Made by a program: the position numbers and the translations under genes. From assembly GCF_900019265.1 (NCBI RefSeq), contig NZ_CYGX02000064.1:47235-111234 (forward strand): a DNA stretch of 64,000 bases, in the 5' to 3' direction. Below, piece after piece: positions 8,414-17,735 of this stretch. The notes under the pieces were generated by a model. It did no database searches, was not told where the DNA came from, and saw only the letters and a program-made list of their open reading frames with translations. This DNA comes from Paraburkholderia ribeironis. GTDB lineage: Bacteria; Pseudomonadota; Gammaproteobacteria; Burkholderiales; Burkholderiaceae. Positions within the stretch are counted from its first letter, which is position 1. The number at the start of each line of letters is the position of its first letter.

Positions 8414-9658
8414 ATGAGCCGCTATTCGATATTCAGCCTGTTGCGCAACGGGATGTCGTATCACGAAAACTGGGAGCGACAATGGAAGAGCCCCGAGCCC
8501 AAGGGTGAATACGACGTCGTGATCGTCGGCGGCGGCGGGCATGGTCTCGCCACCGCGTATTACCTCGCGAAAGAACACGGCGTGCGCAATGTCGCCGTGC
8601 TGGAGAAGGGCTGGATCGGCGGTGGCAATACGGCGCGCAATACGACCATCGTGCGCTCGAACTACCTGTGGGACGAATCGGCCGCGCTCTACGAGAAGGC
8701 GATGAAGCTGTGGGAAGGGCTCTCGCAGGATCTCAACTACAACGTGATGTTCAGCCAGCGCGGCGTAATGAACCTCGCGCACACGCTGCAGGACGTGCGC
8801 GACACCGAGCGCCGCGTGAATGCGAACCGCCTGAACGGCGTCGACGCCGAGTTCCTCACGCCCGCGCAGATCAAGGAGCTCGAACCCACTATCAATCTGA
8901 ACAGCCGCTATCCGGTGCTCGGCGCATCGATCCAGCGGCGCGGCGGCGTGGCCCGGCACGACGCGGTGGCCTGGGGCTTCGCACGCGGCGCGGACCAGGC
9001 GGGCGTCGATATCGTGCAGAACTGCCAGGTCACGGGGATTCGCCGCAACGGCAGCCAGGTGATCGGCGTCGACACCACGAAGGGGTTCATCAAGGCGAAG
9101 AAGGTCGCGGTGGTGACGGCGGGCAACACCTCGACGCTCGCCGACATGGCCGGCGTGCGTCTGCCGCTGGAAAGCCATCCGTTGCAGGCGTTGGTGTCCG
9201 AGCCGATCAAGCCGGTCGTCAATACCGTCGTGATGTCGAATGCGGTGCACGCGTACATCAGCCAGTCCGACAAGGGCGACCTGGTGATCGGCGCGGGCGT
9301 CGATCAGTACACGGGGTTCGGGCAGCGCGGCAGCTTCCACATCATCGAAGGCACGCTCGAGGCGATCGTCGAAATGTTCCCGGTGTTCTCGCGTGTGCGG
9401 ATGAACCGCCAGTGGGGCGGCATCGTGGATGTGTCGCCGGATGCGTGCCCGATCATCAGCAAGACCGACGTGAAGGGCCTGTACTTCAATTGCGGCTGGG
9501 GCACCGGCGGCTTCAAGGCGACGCCGGGGTCGGGCTGGGTCTTCGCGCACACCATCGCGAAGGACGAACCGCATCCACTGAACGCGCCGTTCTCGCTGGA
9601 TCGTTTCTACACCGGCCACCTGATCGACGAGCACGGCGCCGCCGCGGTTGCCCACTAA
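8414..9658 (+). CDS. soxB: Sarcosine oxidase beta subunit
   Basis: Catalytic flavin subunit of heterotetrameric sarcosine oxidase, which demethylates sarcosine to glycine with release of the methyl group as formaldehyde or methylene-THF. The 414-residue protein has a dinucleotide-binding VIVGGGGHGLATAYYLA motif (about 37-53), an FAD-DAO fold throughout and GGVARHD around residue 182, the position expected for covalent FMN attachment to His. It is first of the soxB-D-A-G set, in the canonical order. Confidence 0.95.
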   Translation: MSRYSIFSLLRNGMSYHENWERQWKSPEPKGEYDVVIVGGGGHGLATAYYLAKEHGVRNVAVLEKGWIGGGNTARNTTIVRSNYLWDESAALYEKAMKLWEGLSQDLNYNVMFSQRGVMNLAHTLQDVRDTERRVNANRLNGVDAEFLTPAQIKELEPTINLNSRYPVLGASIQRRGGVARHDAVAWGFARGADQAGVDIVQNCQVTGIRRNGSQVIGVDTTKGFIKAKKVAVVTAGNTSTLADMAGVRLPLESHPLQALVSEPIKPVVNTVVMSNAVHAYISQSDKGDLVIGAGVDQYTGFGQRGSFHIIEGTLEAIVEMFPVFSRVRMNRQWGGIVDVSPDACPIISKTDVKGLYFNCGWGTGGFKATPGSGWVFAHTIAKDEPHPLNAPFSLDRFYTGHLIDEHGAAAVAH

Positions 9659-9737
9659 TGCTGGGCGTCGCGATGGATTGCATGGAACCGGACCACGGCG
9701 CTCAGGCGCCAACCAACACGTTGTATGGGAGAACCAG

Positions 9738-10064
9738 ATGCTGCTGATCGAATGCCCGTGGTGCGGACCGCGCGCCGAAACCGAATTTTCCTGCGGCGGC
9801 GAAGCGGACATTGTCCGTCCGCTCGACAGCGACAAACTCACCGACAAGGAATGGGGCGACTACCTGTTCATGCGCAAGAACCCGCGCGGCGTGCACCACG
9901 AGCAGTGGCTGCATACGCAGGGCTGCCGCCGCTGGTTCAAGGCGCGGCGCGACACGGTGAGCTACGAGATCCAGGGCTACGAGACGTTCGAGCGTCCGCT
10001 GCTCTCAACGGACAACACCGACGCCGGGGCACAAGGTAAAGCACAAGAGGGCAAAGCATCATGA
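9738..10064 (+). CDS. soxD: Sarcosine oxidase delta subunit
   Basis: 108-residue zinc-binding subunit. The zinc site is recognisable as CPWCG near the N-terminus plus H-x(2)-QWLHTQGC. The start at 9738 gives the family-typical MLLIECPWCG; an in-frame extension upstream reads only spacer sequence. Its stop overlaps the soxA start as ATGA, so translation is coupled. Confidence 0.95.
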   Translation: MLLIECPWCGPRAETEFSCGGEADIVRPLDSDKLTDKEWGDYLFMRKNPRGVHHEQWLHTQGCRRWFKARRDTVSYEIQGYETFERPLLSTDNTDAGAQGKAQEGKAS

Positions 10065-13063
10065 GCCAGAAAGACCGACTCGCGAACGGCGGGCGCATCA
10101 ATCGCGCGATCGCGCTGAGTTTCACGTTCAACGGCGTCAAATATCAGGGCTATCAGGGCGACACGCTGGCTTCCGCGCTGCTCGCCAATGGCGTGCACTT
10201 CGTCGCGCGCAGCTGGAAGTACCACCGGCCGCGCGGTATCGTGACGGCGGGCGTCGAGGAGCCGAATGCAGTCGTGCAACTCGAAACCGGCGCGTACACC
10301 GTGCCGAACGCGCGTGCGACCGAAGTAGAGCTGTATCAGGGACTCGTCGCCACCAGCGTGAACGCGAAGCCCAGCATCGAGAAAGACCGCATGGCGATCA
10401 ACCAGAAGTTCGCGCGCTTCATTCCGGCCGGCTTCTACTACAAGACCTTCATGTGGCCGCGCAAATTCTGGCCGAAGTACGAGGAAGTGATCCGCGACGC
10501 GGCCGGTCTCGGCAAGGCGCCGGAGCAGCTCGACGCGGACCGCTACGACAAGTGCTTTGCGCATTGCGACGTGCTGGTGGTCGGCGGCGGCCCGACCGGA
10601 ATCGCGGCCGCGCATGCGGCGGCGCTCTCCGGCGCACGTGTGACGCTGGTCGACGATCAGCCCGAACTCGGCGGCTCGTTGCTGTCGTGCCGTGCGGAGA
10701 TCGACGGCAAGCCCGCGCTGCAATGGGTGCAGAAGATCGAAGACGAATTGCGGCAGATGCCCGACGTGAAGATCCTGTGCCGCAGCACCGCGTTCGGCTA
10801 CCAGGACCACAACCTCGTGACGGTCACGCAGCGGCTCACCGAGCATCTGCCGGTTTCGCAACGCAAGGGCACGCGCGAGCTGATGTGGAAGATCCGCGCG
10901 AAACGCGTGATTCTCGCGACCGGTGCACATGAACGGCCGATCGTGTTCGGCAACAATGATCTGCCCGGTGTGATGCTGGCCTCGGCGGTGTCGACCTATC
11001 TGCATCGCTATGCGGTGCTGCCGGGGCGCAACGCGGTGGTGTTCACCAACAACGACGACGGCTATCAATGCGCGCTCGACCTGAAGGCGGCCGGCGCACA
11101 AGTCACGGTGATCGATCCGCGCGCAGGCGAATCGAAGGGCACGCTGCCCGCGCTCGCCCGACGCTATGGCGTCAAGGTGATGAACGGCGCGGTCGTCACG
11201 GCGGCGCACGGCAAGCTGCGCGTCGCGGCGGTCGACGTGGCGTCGTATACGAACGGACAGGTCGGGGCGCAGCAGGGCGAACTGCCATGCGATCTGCTCG
11301 CGATGTCCGGTGGCTGGAGCCCGGTGCTGCATCTGTTCGCGCAATCGGGCGGCAAGGCGCACTGGCATGACGACAAGGCCTGCTTCGTGCCGGGCAAGGC
11401 GATGCAGGCGGAGACGAGCGTCGGCGCGTGCGCGGGCGACTTCACGCTCGCCCGGGGCATCCGCTTCGCAGTCGATGCCGGCGTCGAGGCGGCGCGTGCG
11501 GCGGGCCATATCGTCGCGCGGCCGAATCCGGTGCAGGTGGCCGAGCTGACCGAGGCGAAGATCGAGCCGCTGTGGCTGGTGGGCGGACGCCAGCTGGCCA
11601 CGCGCGGGCCGAAGCAGTTCGTCGACTTCCAGAATGATGTGTCGGCCGCGGATATCTTTCTTGCCGCACGCGAAGGCTTCGAGTCGGTCGAGCACGTGAA
11701 GCGCTACACGGCGATGGGCTTCGGCACCGATCAGGGCAAGCTCGGCAACATCAACGGCATGGCGATTCTCGCGCAGGCGCTCGGCAAGACGATTCCGGAG
11801 ACCGGCACCACGACCTTCCGGCCGAACTACACGCCGGTTACGTTCGGCACCTTCGCCGGCCGCGAGCTGGGCGAGTTTCTCGACCCGGTGCGCAAGACCG
11901 CGGTGCACGAATGGCACGTCGAAAACGGCGCGGCGTTCGAGGACGTAGGCAACTGGAAGCGCCCGTGGTATTACCCGAAGGCGGGCGAGGACATGCATGC
12001 GGCGGTCGCACGCGAATCGCTCGCGGTGCGCACGAGCGTCGGCATCCTCGACGCGTCGACGCTCGGCAAGATCGACATCCAGGGCCCCGACTCCGCGAAG
12101 CTGCTGAACTGGGTCTATACGAATCCATGGACCAAGCTGGAAGTCGGCAAGTGCCGCTATGGTCTGATGCTCGACGAAAACGGCATGATCTTCGACGACG
12201 GCGTGACCGTGCGGCTCGCCGATCAGCACTACATGATGACGACCACCACCGGCGGCGCGGCGCGCGTGCTGACGTGGCTCGAACGCTGGCTGCAAACGGA
12301 GTGGCCGGATATGCGCGTGCGGCTCGCGTCGGTCACGGATCACTGGGCCACGTTTGCGGTGGTCGGCCCGAACAGCCGCAAGGTGCTGCAGAAGGTCTGT
12401 CACGACATCGACTTCGCGAATGCGGCGTTCCCGTTCATGAGCTATCGCGATGGCACGGTGGCCGGCGCGGCGTCACGCGTGATGCGCATCAGCTTCTCCG
12501 GCGAACTCGCTTATGAAGTGAACGTGCCGGCCAACGTTGGGCGCGCGGTCTGGGAAGCGCTGATGGCCGCGGGCGCGGAATTCGACATCACGCCGTATGG
12601 CACCGAAACGATGCACGTACTGCGCGCGGAAAAGGGCTACATCATCGTCGGCCAGGATACGGATGGCTCGATGACGCCATACGACCTCGGCATGGGCGGG
12701 CTCGTCGCGAAGTCGAAGGACTTTCTCGGCAAGCGCTCGCTGACGCGTTCGGACACCGCGAAGGCCGGCCGCAAGCAACTGGTCGGGCTGCTGGCGGACG
12801 ATCCGTCGTTCGTGATACCGGAAGGCTCGCAGATCGTCGCCGGGCCGTTCCAGGGCGAGACCGCGCCGATGCTCGGCCACGTCACGTCGAGCTACTACAG
12901 CCCGATCCTGAAACGCTCGATCGCGATGGCGGTGGTGAAGGGCGGTCTCGACAAGATGGGCGAGACGGTCACGATCCCGCTTGCGAGCGGCAAGCAGATT
13001 GCAGCCAAAGTCACCAGCTCGGTGTTCTATGACAGCGAAGGAGCACGTCAACATGTGGAATGA
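10061..13063 (+). CDS. soxA: Sarcosine oxidase alpha subunit
   Basis: 1000-residue subunit. The N-terminal part (about 20-100) resembles a 2Fe-2S ferredoxin-like fold used for dinucleotide contact, followed by an NAD-binding domain with VLVVGGGPTGIAAAHAA (about 170-186). The C-terminal 390 residues form a GcvT-like folate-binding aminomethyltransferase domain that can transfer the released C1 unit to tetrahydrofolate. Full length for the family. Overlaps soxD by 4 bp and soxG by 11 bp. Confidence 0.95.
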   Translation: MSQKDRLANGGRINRAIALSFTFNGVKYQGYQGDTLASALLANGVHFVARSWKYHRPRGIVTAGVEEPNAVVQLETGAYTVPNARATEVELYQGLVATSVNAKPSIEKDRMAINQKFARFIPAGFYYKTFMWPRKFWPKYEEVIRDAAGLGKAPEQLDADRYDKCFAHCDVLVVGGGPTGIAAAHAAALSGARVTLVDDQPELGGSLLSCRAEIDGKPALQWVQKIEDELRQMPDVKILCRSTAFGYQDHNLVTVTQRLTEHLPVSQRKGTRELMWKIRAKRVILATGAHERPIVFGNNDLPGVMLASAVSTYLHRYAVLPGRNAVVFTNNDDGYQCALDLKAAGAQVTVIDPRAGESKGTLPALARRYGVKVMNGAVVTAAHGKLRVAAVDVASYTNGQVGAQQGELPCDLLAMSGGWSPVLHLFAQSGGKAHWHDDKACFVPGKAMQAETSVGACAGDFTLARGIRFAVDAGVEAARAAGHIVARPNPVQVAELTEAKIEPLWLVGGRQLATRGPKQFVDFQNDVSAADIFLAAREGFESVEHVKRYTAMGFGTDQGKLGNINGMAILAQALGKTIPETGTTTFRPNYTPVTFGTFAGRELGEFLDPVRKTAVHEWHVENGAAFEDVGNWKRPWYYPKAGEDMHAAVARESLAVRTSVGILDASTLGKIDIQGPDSAKLLNWVYTNPWTKLEVGKCRYGLMLDENGMIFDDGVTVRLADQHYMMTTTTGGAARVLTWLERWLQTEWPDMRVRLASVTDHWATFAVVGPNSRKVLQKVCHDIDFANAAFPFMSYRDGTVAGAASRVMRISFSGELAYEVNVPANVGRAVWEALMAAGAEFDITPYGTETMHVLRAEKGYIIVGQDTDGSMTPYDLGMGGLVAKSKDFLGKRSLTRSDTAKAGRKQLVGLLADDPSFVIPEGSQIVAGPFQGETAPMLGHVTSSYYSPILKRSIAMAVVKGGLDKMGETVTIPLASGKQIAAKVTSSVFYDSEGARQHVE

Positions 13064-13709
13064 AACAGGCGGCACGGTGTCGACCGTGGATCGCAAGACC
13101 GGTGCATCAACGGGCGTGTGGCAGGAATCTCCGCTCGCGGGTGTCAACGCGCTGCTGAAGAAGCATCAGGCGACGACGTCCAGCGCATTCAGGCTGAGCG
13201 AGCGCCCCTTTCTGGAACTCGTGAACGTGCGCGGCGATACGCGCGATGCGGCGTTCATGCAGGCGGTGCAGGACGTGATCGGCTGCCGGCCGCCGGAGAA
13301 GGCGAACACGGTGGCGCGCGGCAATGGCTACGACATGATGTGGCTCGGTCCGGACGAGTGGCTGGTATGCTCGGCCACCGCGCACGACGCCGCACACACC
13401 GCGCCGCTGCAGGCGAAGCTCGGCGCGGCGTTCACCGGCCTGTTCGCGTCGGCGGTCGATATCGGCAGCGGCTATACGGTGCTCGAAATCAGCGGCACGC
13501 GCACGCGTGAGGTGCTGGCACGTGGTTGTCCACTTGATCTGCACCCCAAACTATTTGGCGACGGACAGTGCGCGCAGAGCCACTATTTCAAGGCCTCGAT
13601 CACCTTGCTGGCGACCGGTGCGGACAGCTTCGACATTGTCGTGCGCCGCAGCTTCGCGGACTACTTCGTCAAGATCATGCTCGACGCGGCCGAGCCACTG
13701 ATGTCGTAA
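13053..13709 (+). CDS. soxG: Sarcosine oxidase gamma subunit
   Basis: 218-residue GcvT-like subunit completing the heterotetramer; the motif region FLELVNVRGDTRDAAFMQAVQDVIGCRPPEKAN and LGPDEWLV are family-typical. The start at 13053 is supported by GAAGGAG at 13037-13043 inside soxA; an in-frame ATG at 13029 is possible but has no such site. Last gene of the sox set. Confidence 0.92.
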   Translation: MWNETGGTVSTVDRKTGASTGVWQESPLAGVNALLKKHQATTSSAFRLSERPFLELVNVRGDTRDAAFMQAVQDVIGCRPPEKANTVARGNGYDMMWLGPDEWLVCSATAHDAAHTAPLQAKLGAAFTGLFASAVDIGSGYTVLEISGTRTREVLARGCPLDLHPKLFGDGQCAQSHYFKASITLLATGADSFDIVVRRSFADYFVKIMLDAAEPLMS

Positions 13710-13791
13710 CGCGCGGGCGAGCGATGGCTGCGCGCGCATCGCGCGCAGCTCATCCGGTCCGCTCATCCGACTCGTGTCCCCACTGACTGCC

Positions 13792-14055
13792 ATGACGTCG
13801 ACCCGTCTCGCCACCGCGCGCCTCACCGAGCGCGCGTTCCACGAGGGCGACGCCGATGCCGCGCTCGCGTTGCTCGATCAGAGCATCGTGCTACGGCACC
13901 GGCGCATCGCGCTGATCCGCTATCTGCTCGCGCAACAACTCGGCGCGCCGCTGCAGGCGCGGCATCACGCCTACGTCGAGAAAATCGCCGCACGCCTGAG
14001 TGCGGAGACGCTCGCGCGCATCGCCAGCGCCGCGCGGGCGCGGTTGCGGCCGTAG
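13792..14055 (+). CDS. Hypothetical 87-residue protein after soxG
   Basis: Helical, arginine- and alanine-rich product with no recognised domain (TARLTERAFHEGDADAALALLDQSIVLRHRRIALIRYLLAQQL). A GTG at 13774 would give 93 residues. It lies 82 bp after soxG on the same strand and could be co-transcribed. The amphipathic composition argues for a genuine small protein, but GC-rich shadow coding cannot be ruled out. Confidence 0.45.
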   Translation: MTSTRLATARLTERAFHEGDADAALALLDQSIVLRHRRIALIRYLLAQQLGAPLQARHHAYVEKIAARLSAETLARIASAARARLRP

Positions 14056-14090
14056 GCGCCGTGAGTGGTTCATCGCCAAAGCGCGCATGA

Positions 14091-15263
14091 TCAGGTTCCG
14101 CTGCCGGCGAACGCCGTCAGGATCTGATATGCGGCATTCACCCGTGCTTCGATCGGGAAGTTCCGGTTGCCGAGAATCACGATCCCGACGCGCCGTGCCG
14201 GAACGAACGCGACATAAGCGCTGAAGCCGTTGGTCGAGCCGGTCTTGTTGATCCAGACGTCTTGCGCTGGCGGCAGCGGTGGTTTGATTTCGGTGGCAGG
14301 CATCGCGTCGAGCGCCATCGCGGGCGCGTTGCCCACCTGCAATGTCTTCAACGCGACCGGATACGGATATTGTTCCCAGATCAGGTCCTGGGTCAGCGCG
14401 CCTGCCTTGAAATAGCCGGTGTGCGTGGCCGTGATCGCGCGCTGGAGCTTCTGGTCGAGTGGCAGCAGGTTCATGTTCGCTTCGACGAAGCGGAGCATGT
14501 CGGCGGCATTGGTCTTGACGCCATATGCCTCGGACGATAACACGCCTGCCGCCATGCGAATCGGCGCGCCGTCTTTCGTATAGCCTTGCGCATAGTCGGG
14601 CATTTTCGCGGGTGGCACGTCGATGTAGCTGCTCGTCATGCCGAGCGCGAAAAACACGCGCTGCTGCATCAACGCGGTGAAGTCCCGGCCCATCGCCTTC
14701 GCGGTGATCAAGCCGAGCGTGCCAATGCCGGGATTGCTATAAGTCCGGTAGGTGCCGGGCGTGTGGGCGGGCTGCCACGCCTCGAAATATTGCATCAGCT
14801 GGTCGTTGTCGTGGATGTTCTCGGGTACCTGTAACGGCAGCCCGCCAGGTGTGTGCGTGCCGAGATTCAGAAGGCTCAGGTTGCCGAACGGACGACCTTG
14901 CAGCGCCGGCAGGTACTTCTCCGTACGGTCCGGCAACGACAGCGCGCCGCTCTCTTGTGCATACGCGGCCAGCGTCGCGGTAAAGGTCTTGCTGACGGAA
15001 CCGAGCTCGAACAACGTGTCACGCGTGACCGGCTTGCGGGTTGCCGTCGAGCTCACGCCATAGTCGAACACGTAGGACTCGCCGCCGACAATGACGCCGA
15101 CCGCCATCCCGGCAATGTGGTATTTCTCCATCATGGGTTGGATGGCCGCATCGACGATGGGCCGGATCCGGTCTTGCGCGTTGCCGGCGGCATGGCCGAC
15201 CGACGGGTTCGCGCACAACCCGAACATCACGGACACGATGGGGCTGATCGCTCGGAAGTTCAT
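14091..15263 (-). CDS. ampC: Class C beta-lactamase (AmpC family)
   Basis: 390-residue periplasmic serine hydrolase with a Sec-type signal peptide (MNFRAISPIVSVMFGLCAN...GHA). Active-site motifs are all present: SVSK (89-92, catalytic Ser89), YSN (175-177) and KTGSTNG near the C-terminus, with the AmpC-like THTPGGLPLQVPENI segment. The start at 15263 follows AAGGAA; the frame extends upstream without a signal peptide. No ampR-like gene adjoins it. Class C beta-lactamase is the best call; a related esterase or D-Ala-D-Ala peptidase is possible. Confidence 0.88.
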   Translation of the reverse strand: MNFRAISPIVSVMFGLCANPSVGHAAGNAQDRIRPIVDAAIQPMMEKYHIAGMAVGVIVGGESYVFDYGVSSTATRKPVTRDTLFELGSVSKTFTATLAAYAQESGALSLPDRTEKYLPALQGRPFGNLSLLNLGTHTPGGLPLQVPENIHDNDQLMQYFEAWQPAHTPGTYRTYSNPGIGTLGLITAKAMGRDFTALMQQRVFFALGMTSSYIDVPPAKMPDYAQGYTKDGAPIRMAAGVLSSEAYGVKTNAADMLRFVEANMNLLPLDQKLQRAITATHTGYFKAGALTQDLIWEQYPYPVALKTLQVGNAPAMALDAMPATEIKPPLPPAQDVWINKTGSTNGFSAYVAFVPARRVGIVILGNRNFPIEARVNAAYQILTAFAGSGT

Positions 15264-15502
15264 GGGCAACGTTTCCTTGAATGTCGGTCGACGGGTTCGT
15301 CGAGGTCGGACTATCCGGCTTTTGTCGACCGCTGACAATCGAGGATAAGTTGCGCGAGGGTAAAGAAAATCTTGTGGCCGTGTTTCGCCGTTGATGGTTG
15401 ATGCGAAACGGCTCCACTGCCAGTCCCTTCAATTCGAGCCCCCCGCGTCGCTACGCCACTGCCTGACCGAGTAGTCAAGCGCGGAAGGCTAGCCGCCATT
15501 TT

Positions 15503-16153
15503 CTAGTAGCCGATGGTGAAGCGCGCCCGCTCATGCGCCGGCTTCTCGAGTTCGTCGACCAGAGCGATGGCGTAGTCTTCGAAGGAGACCCAGTTCTTGC
15601 CCTGTTCGTCCACGATGAGGTCATCGCCGCCAAGGCGGAACTTACCGGTGCGAACGCCGGGCTCGATCAACATGGGCGGGCTGAAATACGTCCAGTTGAT
15701 GTCGGACGCTCTCAAGGCAGCGAAAGCCTTCGTATGCGATGTTGCAATCGGAACCAGTTCCTTCGGCCAGTGACCGGACTCGAGCACTCTCACGCCCGGC
15801 GAGAACCACAGCGAACCGGCTCCGCCCACCATGATCAGGCGGGGAACGCCGGCCTTGCGAACGGCTGCAATCTCTCGCTCGGTAACGCTCGCCAACTGAT
15901 CCGTGTAGTTCACGTCGGAGAAAAACCGGGGATCATCCTTCGGTGGACCAAAGGCGCTGACGACGGCATCCGCGCCGGCGACGATCTGCGCAATCCGGTC
16001 GACGCTGGCAAGGTCGTCGCGAACACAATTGATGCTTTTCGGAAGCTTGTCGGGGTTGCGAGCCACTGCCGTAACCTGGTGTGCGCGGCTGATGAGTTCG
16101 CTGAGGATGGTACGGCCCGCTTGCCCGGCTGCGGCCAAGACAACGATCTTCAT
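15503..16153 (-). CDS. NAD(P)-binding atypical short-chain dehydrogenase (NmrA/YwnB-like)
   Basis: 216-residue Rossmann protein with an N-terminal nucleotide-binding motif (VVLAAAGQAGRTILSEL) and ARNPDK after the second strand, as in NAD(P)H-binding PF13460 proteins. A good AGGAGT ribosome-binding site precedes the start. It lies 77 bp downstream of the Old Yellow Enzyme gene on the same strand and may be co-transcribed with it in an electrophile-stress operon (inference). Substrate unknown. Confidence 0.8.
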   Translation of the reverse strand: MKIVVLAAAGQAGRTILSELISRAHQVTAVARNPDKLPKSINCVRDDLASVDRIAQIVAGADAVVSAFGPPKDDPRFFSDVNYTDQLASVTEREIAAVRKAGVPRLIMVGGAGSLWFSPGVRVLESGHWPKELVPIATSHTKAFAALRASDINWTYFSPPMLIEPGVRTGKFRLGGDDLIVDEQGKNWVSFEDYAIALVDELEKPAHERARFTIGY

Positions 16154-16230
16154 AGTTGGTACTCCTGTTTAATTGACATCTGTTGGATTGCCGGGCTCTT
16201 GTGTCACCCGACGTTACGGTGAATTCGGGA

Positions 16231-17340
16231 CTACTCCGCCAGGTCTGCTTTCTCCAGCGCGGGATAATCGACATATCCGGCCGCACCGCCGCCATAGAAG
16301 GTCGAACGGTCGTAAGGGTTCAACTGGGCGCCGAGCTTCAGACGCACCGGCAGGTCGGGATTGGCGATGAACAGCCGCCCGAATGCGATGGCATCGGCGC
16401 GACCGGAACGGATCGCTTGCTCGGCGGTGTCCTGGGTGAATCCGCCGGCGAGGATCAGAGTTCTGGGCCAAAAGGAACGCAGCTGATCGACGGCGCTTGG
16501 CGAACCGATCTGCATTCCGCCGCCACCACGCGCCTCGATCAGGCTCACATAGGCGATCCCGAGCTTGTCCAGACGGGGGAGAAGGTAGCCGTAAAGACCG
16601 ATCGGATCGGAGTCGCCGACATCGTTGTAGGTGGCGAAGGGCGACAGGCGAACACCGACGCGGTCCGGTCCCCAGATCCCGATGACGGCCTCCACCACCT
16701 CCAGAAGCAGGCGAGCACGGTTCTCCACCGATCCGCCGTAGATGTCGGCTCGCTTGTTCGAGCGGTCGTGCAGGAACTGCTCCAGCAGATAGCCGTTGGC
16801 GCCGTGCACCTCGACACCGTCGAAACCAGCGGTCATCGCTTTGCGCGCGCCTTCGCGGTATGCCTCGACGATGCCGGGAATCTCGTCGAGCTCCAGAGCG
16901 CGCGGCGTCTCATAGGGCACCTGCTTCCATTCCGGCGTCAGCGAGACCTCGGTCGTGATCGCGATGGCCGATGGGCCGACCGGCAGCACACCGCCCGGCT
17001 GGAAACTCGAATGGGACGAACGCCCGACATGCCACAACTGCAGGAAGACGACGCCGCCCTTGGCATGTATCGCGTCGGTGACCTTCTTCCAGCCCTCGAT
17101 CTGCTCGGCCGAGTGGATGCCCGGCGTCGATGGATAACCCTGACCGTAGGGGGTGACCTGTGTGGCCTCGGTGACGATGAAGCCGCCCCGGGTAGCGCGT
17201 TGGCCGTAATACCCCGGAGCGAGTTCGTTCGGGACATTGCCCATGCCGGCGCGCATGCGTGTCAGGGGCGGCATGACCACGCGATGGTTCAGCCTGTAGC
17301 GGCCGAGCTGAAGGGGAGAAAGCAGCGATGGTGACGGCAT
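16231..17340 (-). CDS. nemA: Old Yellow Enzyme-family alkene reductase (NemA-like)
   Basis: 369-residue FMN-dependent ene-reductase. The substrate-binding His/Asn pair and proton-donor Tyr are visible as His179, Asn182 and Tyr184 (VHGANGYLLEQFL), followed by YGGSVENRARLLLE. Such enzymes reduce N-ethylmaleimide, nitroesters and other electrophilic alkenes with NADPH. It is divergent from a NemR-like TetR gene and a copy of the shared operator lies 97 bp upstream of its start. Confidence 0.9.
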   Translation of the reverse strand: MPSPSLLSPLQLGRYRLNHRVVMPPLTRMRAGMGNVPNELAPGYYGQRATRGGFIVTEATQVTPYGQGYPSTPGIHSAEQIEGWKKVTDAIHAKGGVVFLQLWHVGRSSHSSFQPGGVLPVGPSAIAITTEVSLTPEWKQVPYETPRALELDEIPGIVEAYREGARKAMTAGFDGVEVHGANGYLLEQFLHDRSNKRADIYGGSVENRARLLLEVVEAVIGIWGPDRVGVRLSPFATYNDVGDSDPIGLYGYLLPRLDKLGIAYVSLIEARGGGGMQIGSPSAVDQLRSFWPRTLILAGGFTQDTAEQAIRSGRADAIAFGRLFIANPDLPVRLKLGAQLNPYDRSTFYGGGAAGYVDYPALEKADLAE

Positions 17341-17436
17341 TCGGTAGATCCTTGGTAACCAGACAAGGTACCCATGGCCGTGAGGCCGAGGGGCTCAGCG
17401 TTCAGCGAGGTCAGTCCGACCTCGTCTTTTTTAATA

Positions 17437-17450
17437 TGACCGGTCGTCTT
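17437..17450 (-). promoter_or_regulatory. TetR operator copy near nemA
   Basis: TGACCGGTCGTCTT is the exact reverse complement of the element at 17703-17716 and contains the 8-bp palindrome GACCGGTC. The core is reminiscent of NemR boxes (GACC...GGTC), matching the gene context. Confidence 0.65.
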
Positions 17451-17572
17451 AAATAAGTCAAGTGTGATTGCCGGTCGCGCAGAACGTGCCGGGTTACCTC
17501 GTCGGGCTAAGAGGTTAGTTCGCGAGCACGCGCATGGAACGGACAGTGATGGCCCTGGCTAGTCATGAGCCG

Positions 17573-17598
17573 CTCAGCGGGCGAGCTGAGAATTTTTT
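17573..17598 (+). terminator. Rho-independent terminator-like hairpin inside the nemA/tetR gap
   Basis: CTCAGC (17573-17578), loop GGGCGA, GCTGAG (17585-17590), then AATTTTTT. It points in the + direction although no + strand gene precedes it, so it may end a short transcript or be a relic of a lost gene. The rest of the 395-bp gap (17341-17735) holds the two operators and no convincing gene. Confidence 0.5.
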
Positions 17599-17702
17599 CG
17601 ACGAGCCCTGAGGGGTGGCCCTGTTGGCCAACACGGAAGCGCGGGTTCTTGCCAGGCCAAGGAGGCCGGCCTTGACAGTCTCCCTCATGAACACCACAAT
17701 GC

Positions 17703-17716
17703 AAGACGACCGGTCA
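17703..17716 (+). promoter_or_regulatory. TetR operator copy near tetR
   Basis: AAGACGACCGGTCA ends 19 bp before the tetR start codon, where a bound repressor would block transcription or initiation. It is the mirror copy of the element at 17437-17450. Confidence 0.65.
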
Positions 17717-17735
17717 CATTTATGAGCACCAGAAA

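Noticed and set aside
9977..12403. Very long open frame on the minus strand opposite soxA
   Set aside because: It is antisense to a clearly conserved gene; His/Arg/Ala-rich translation is the usual GC-rich shadow, with no domain and no ribosome-binding site.
17507..17704. 65-codon minus-strand frame in the nemA/tetR gap
   Set aside because: It runs through the operator-terminator region, has no ribosome-binding site and no recognisable similarity.
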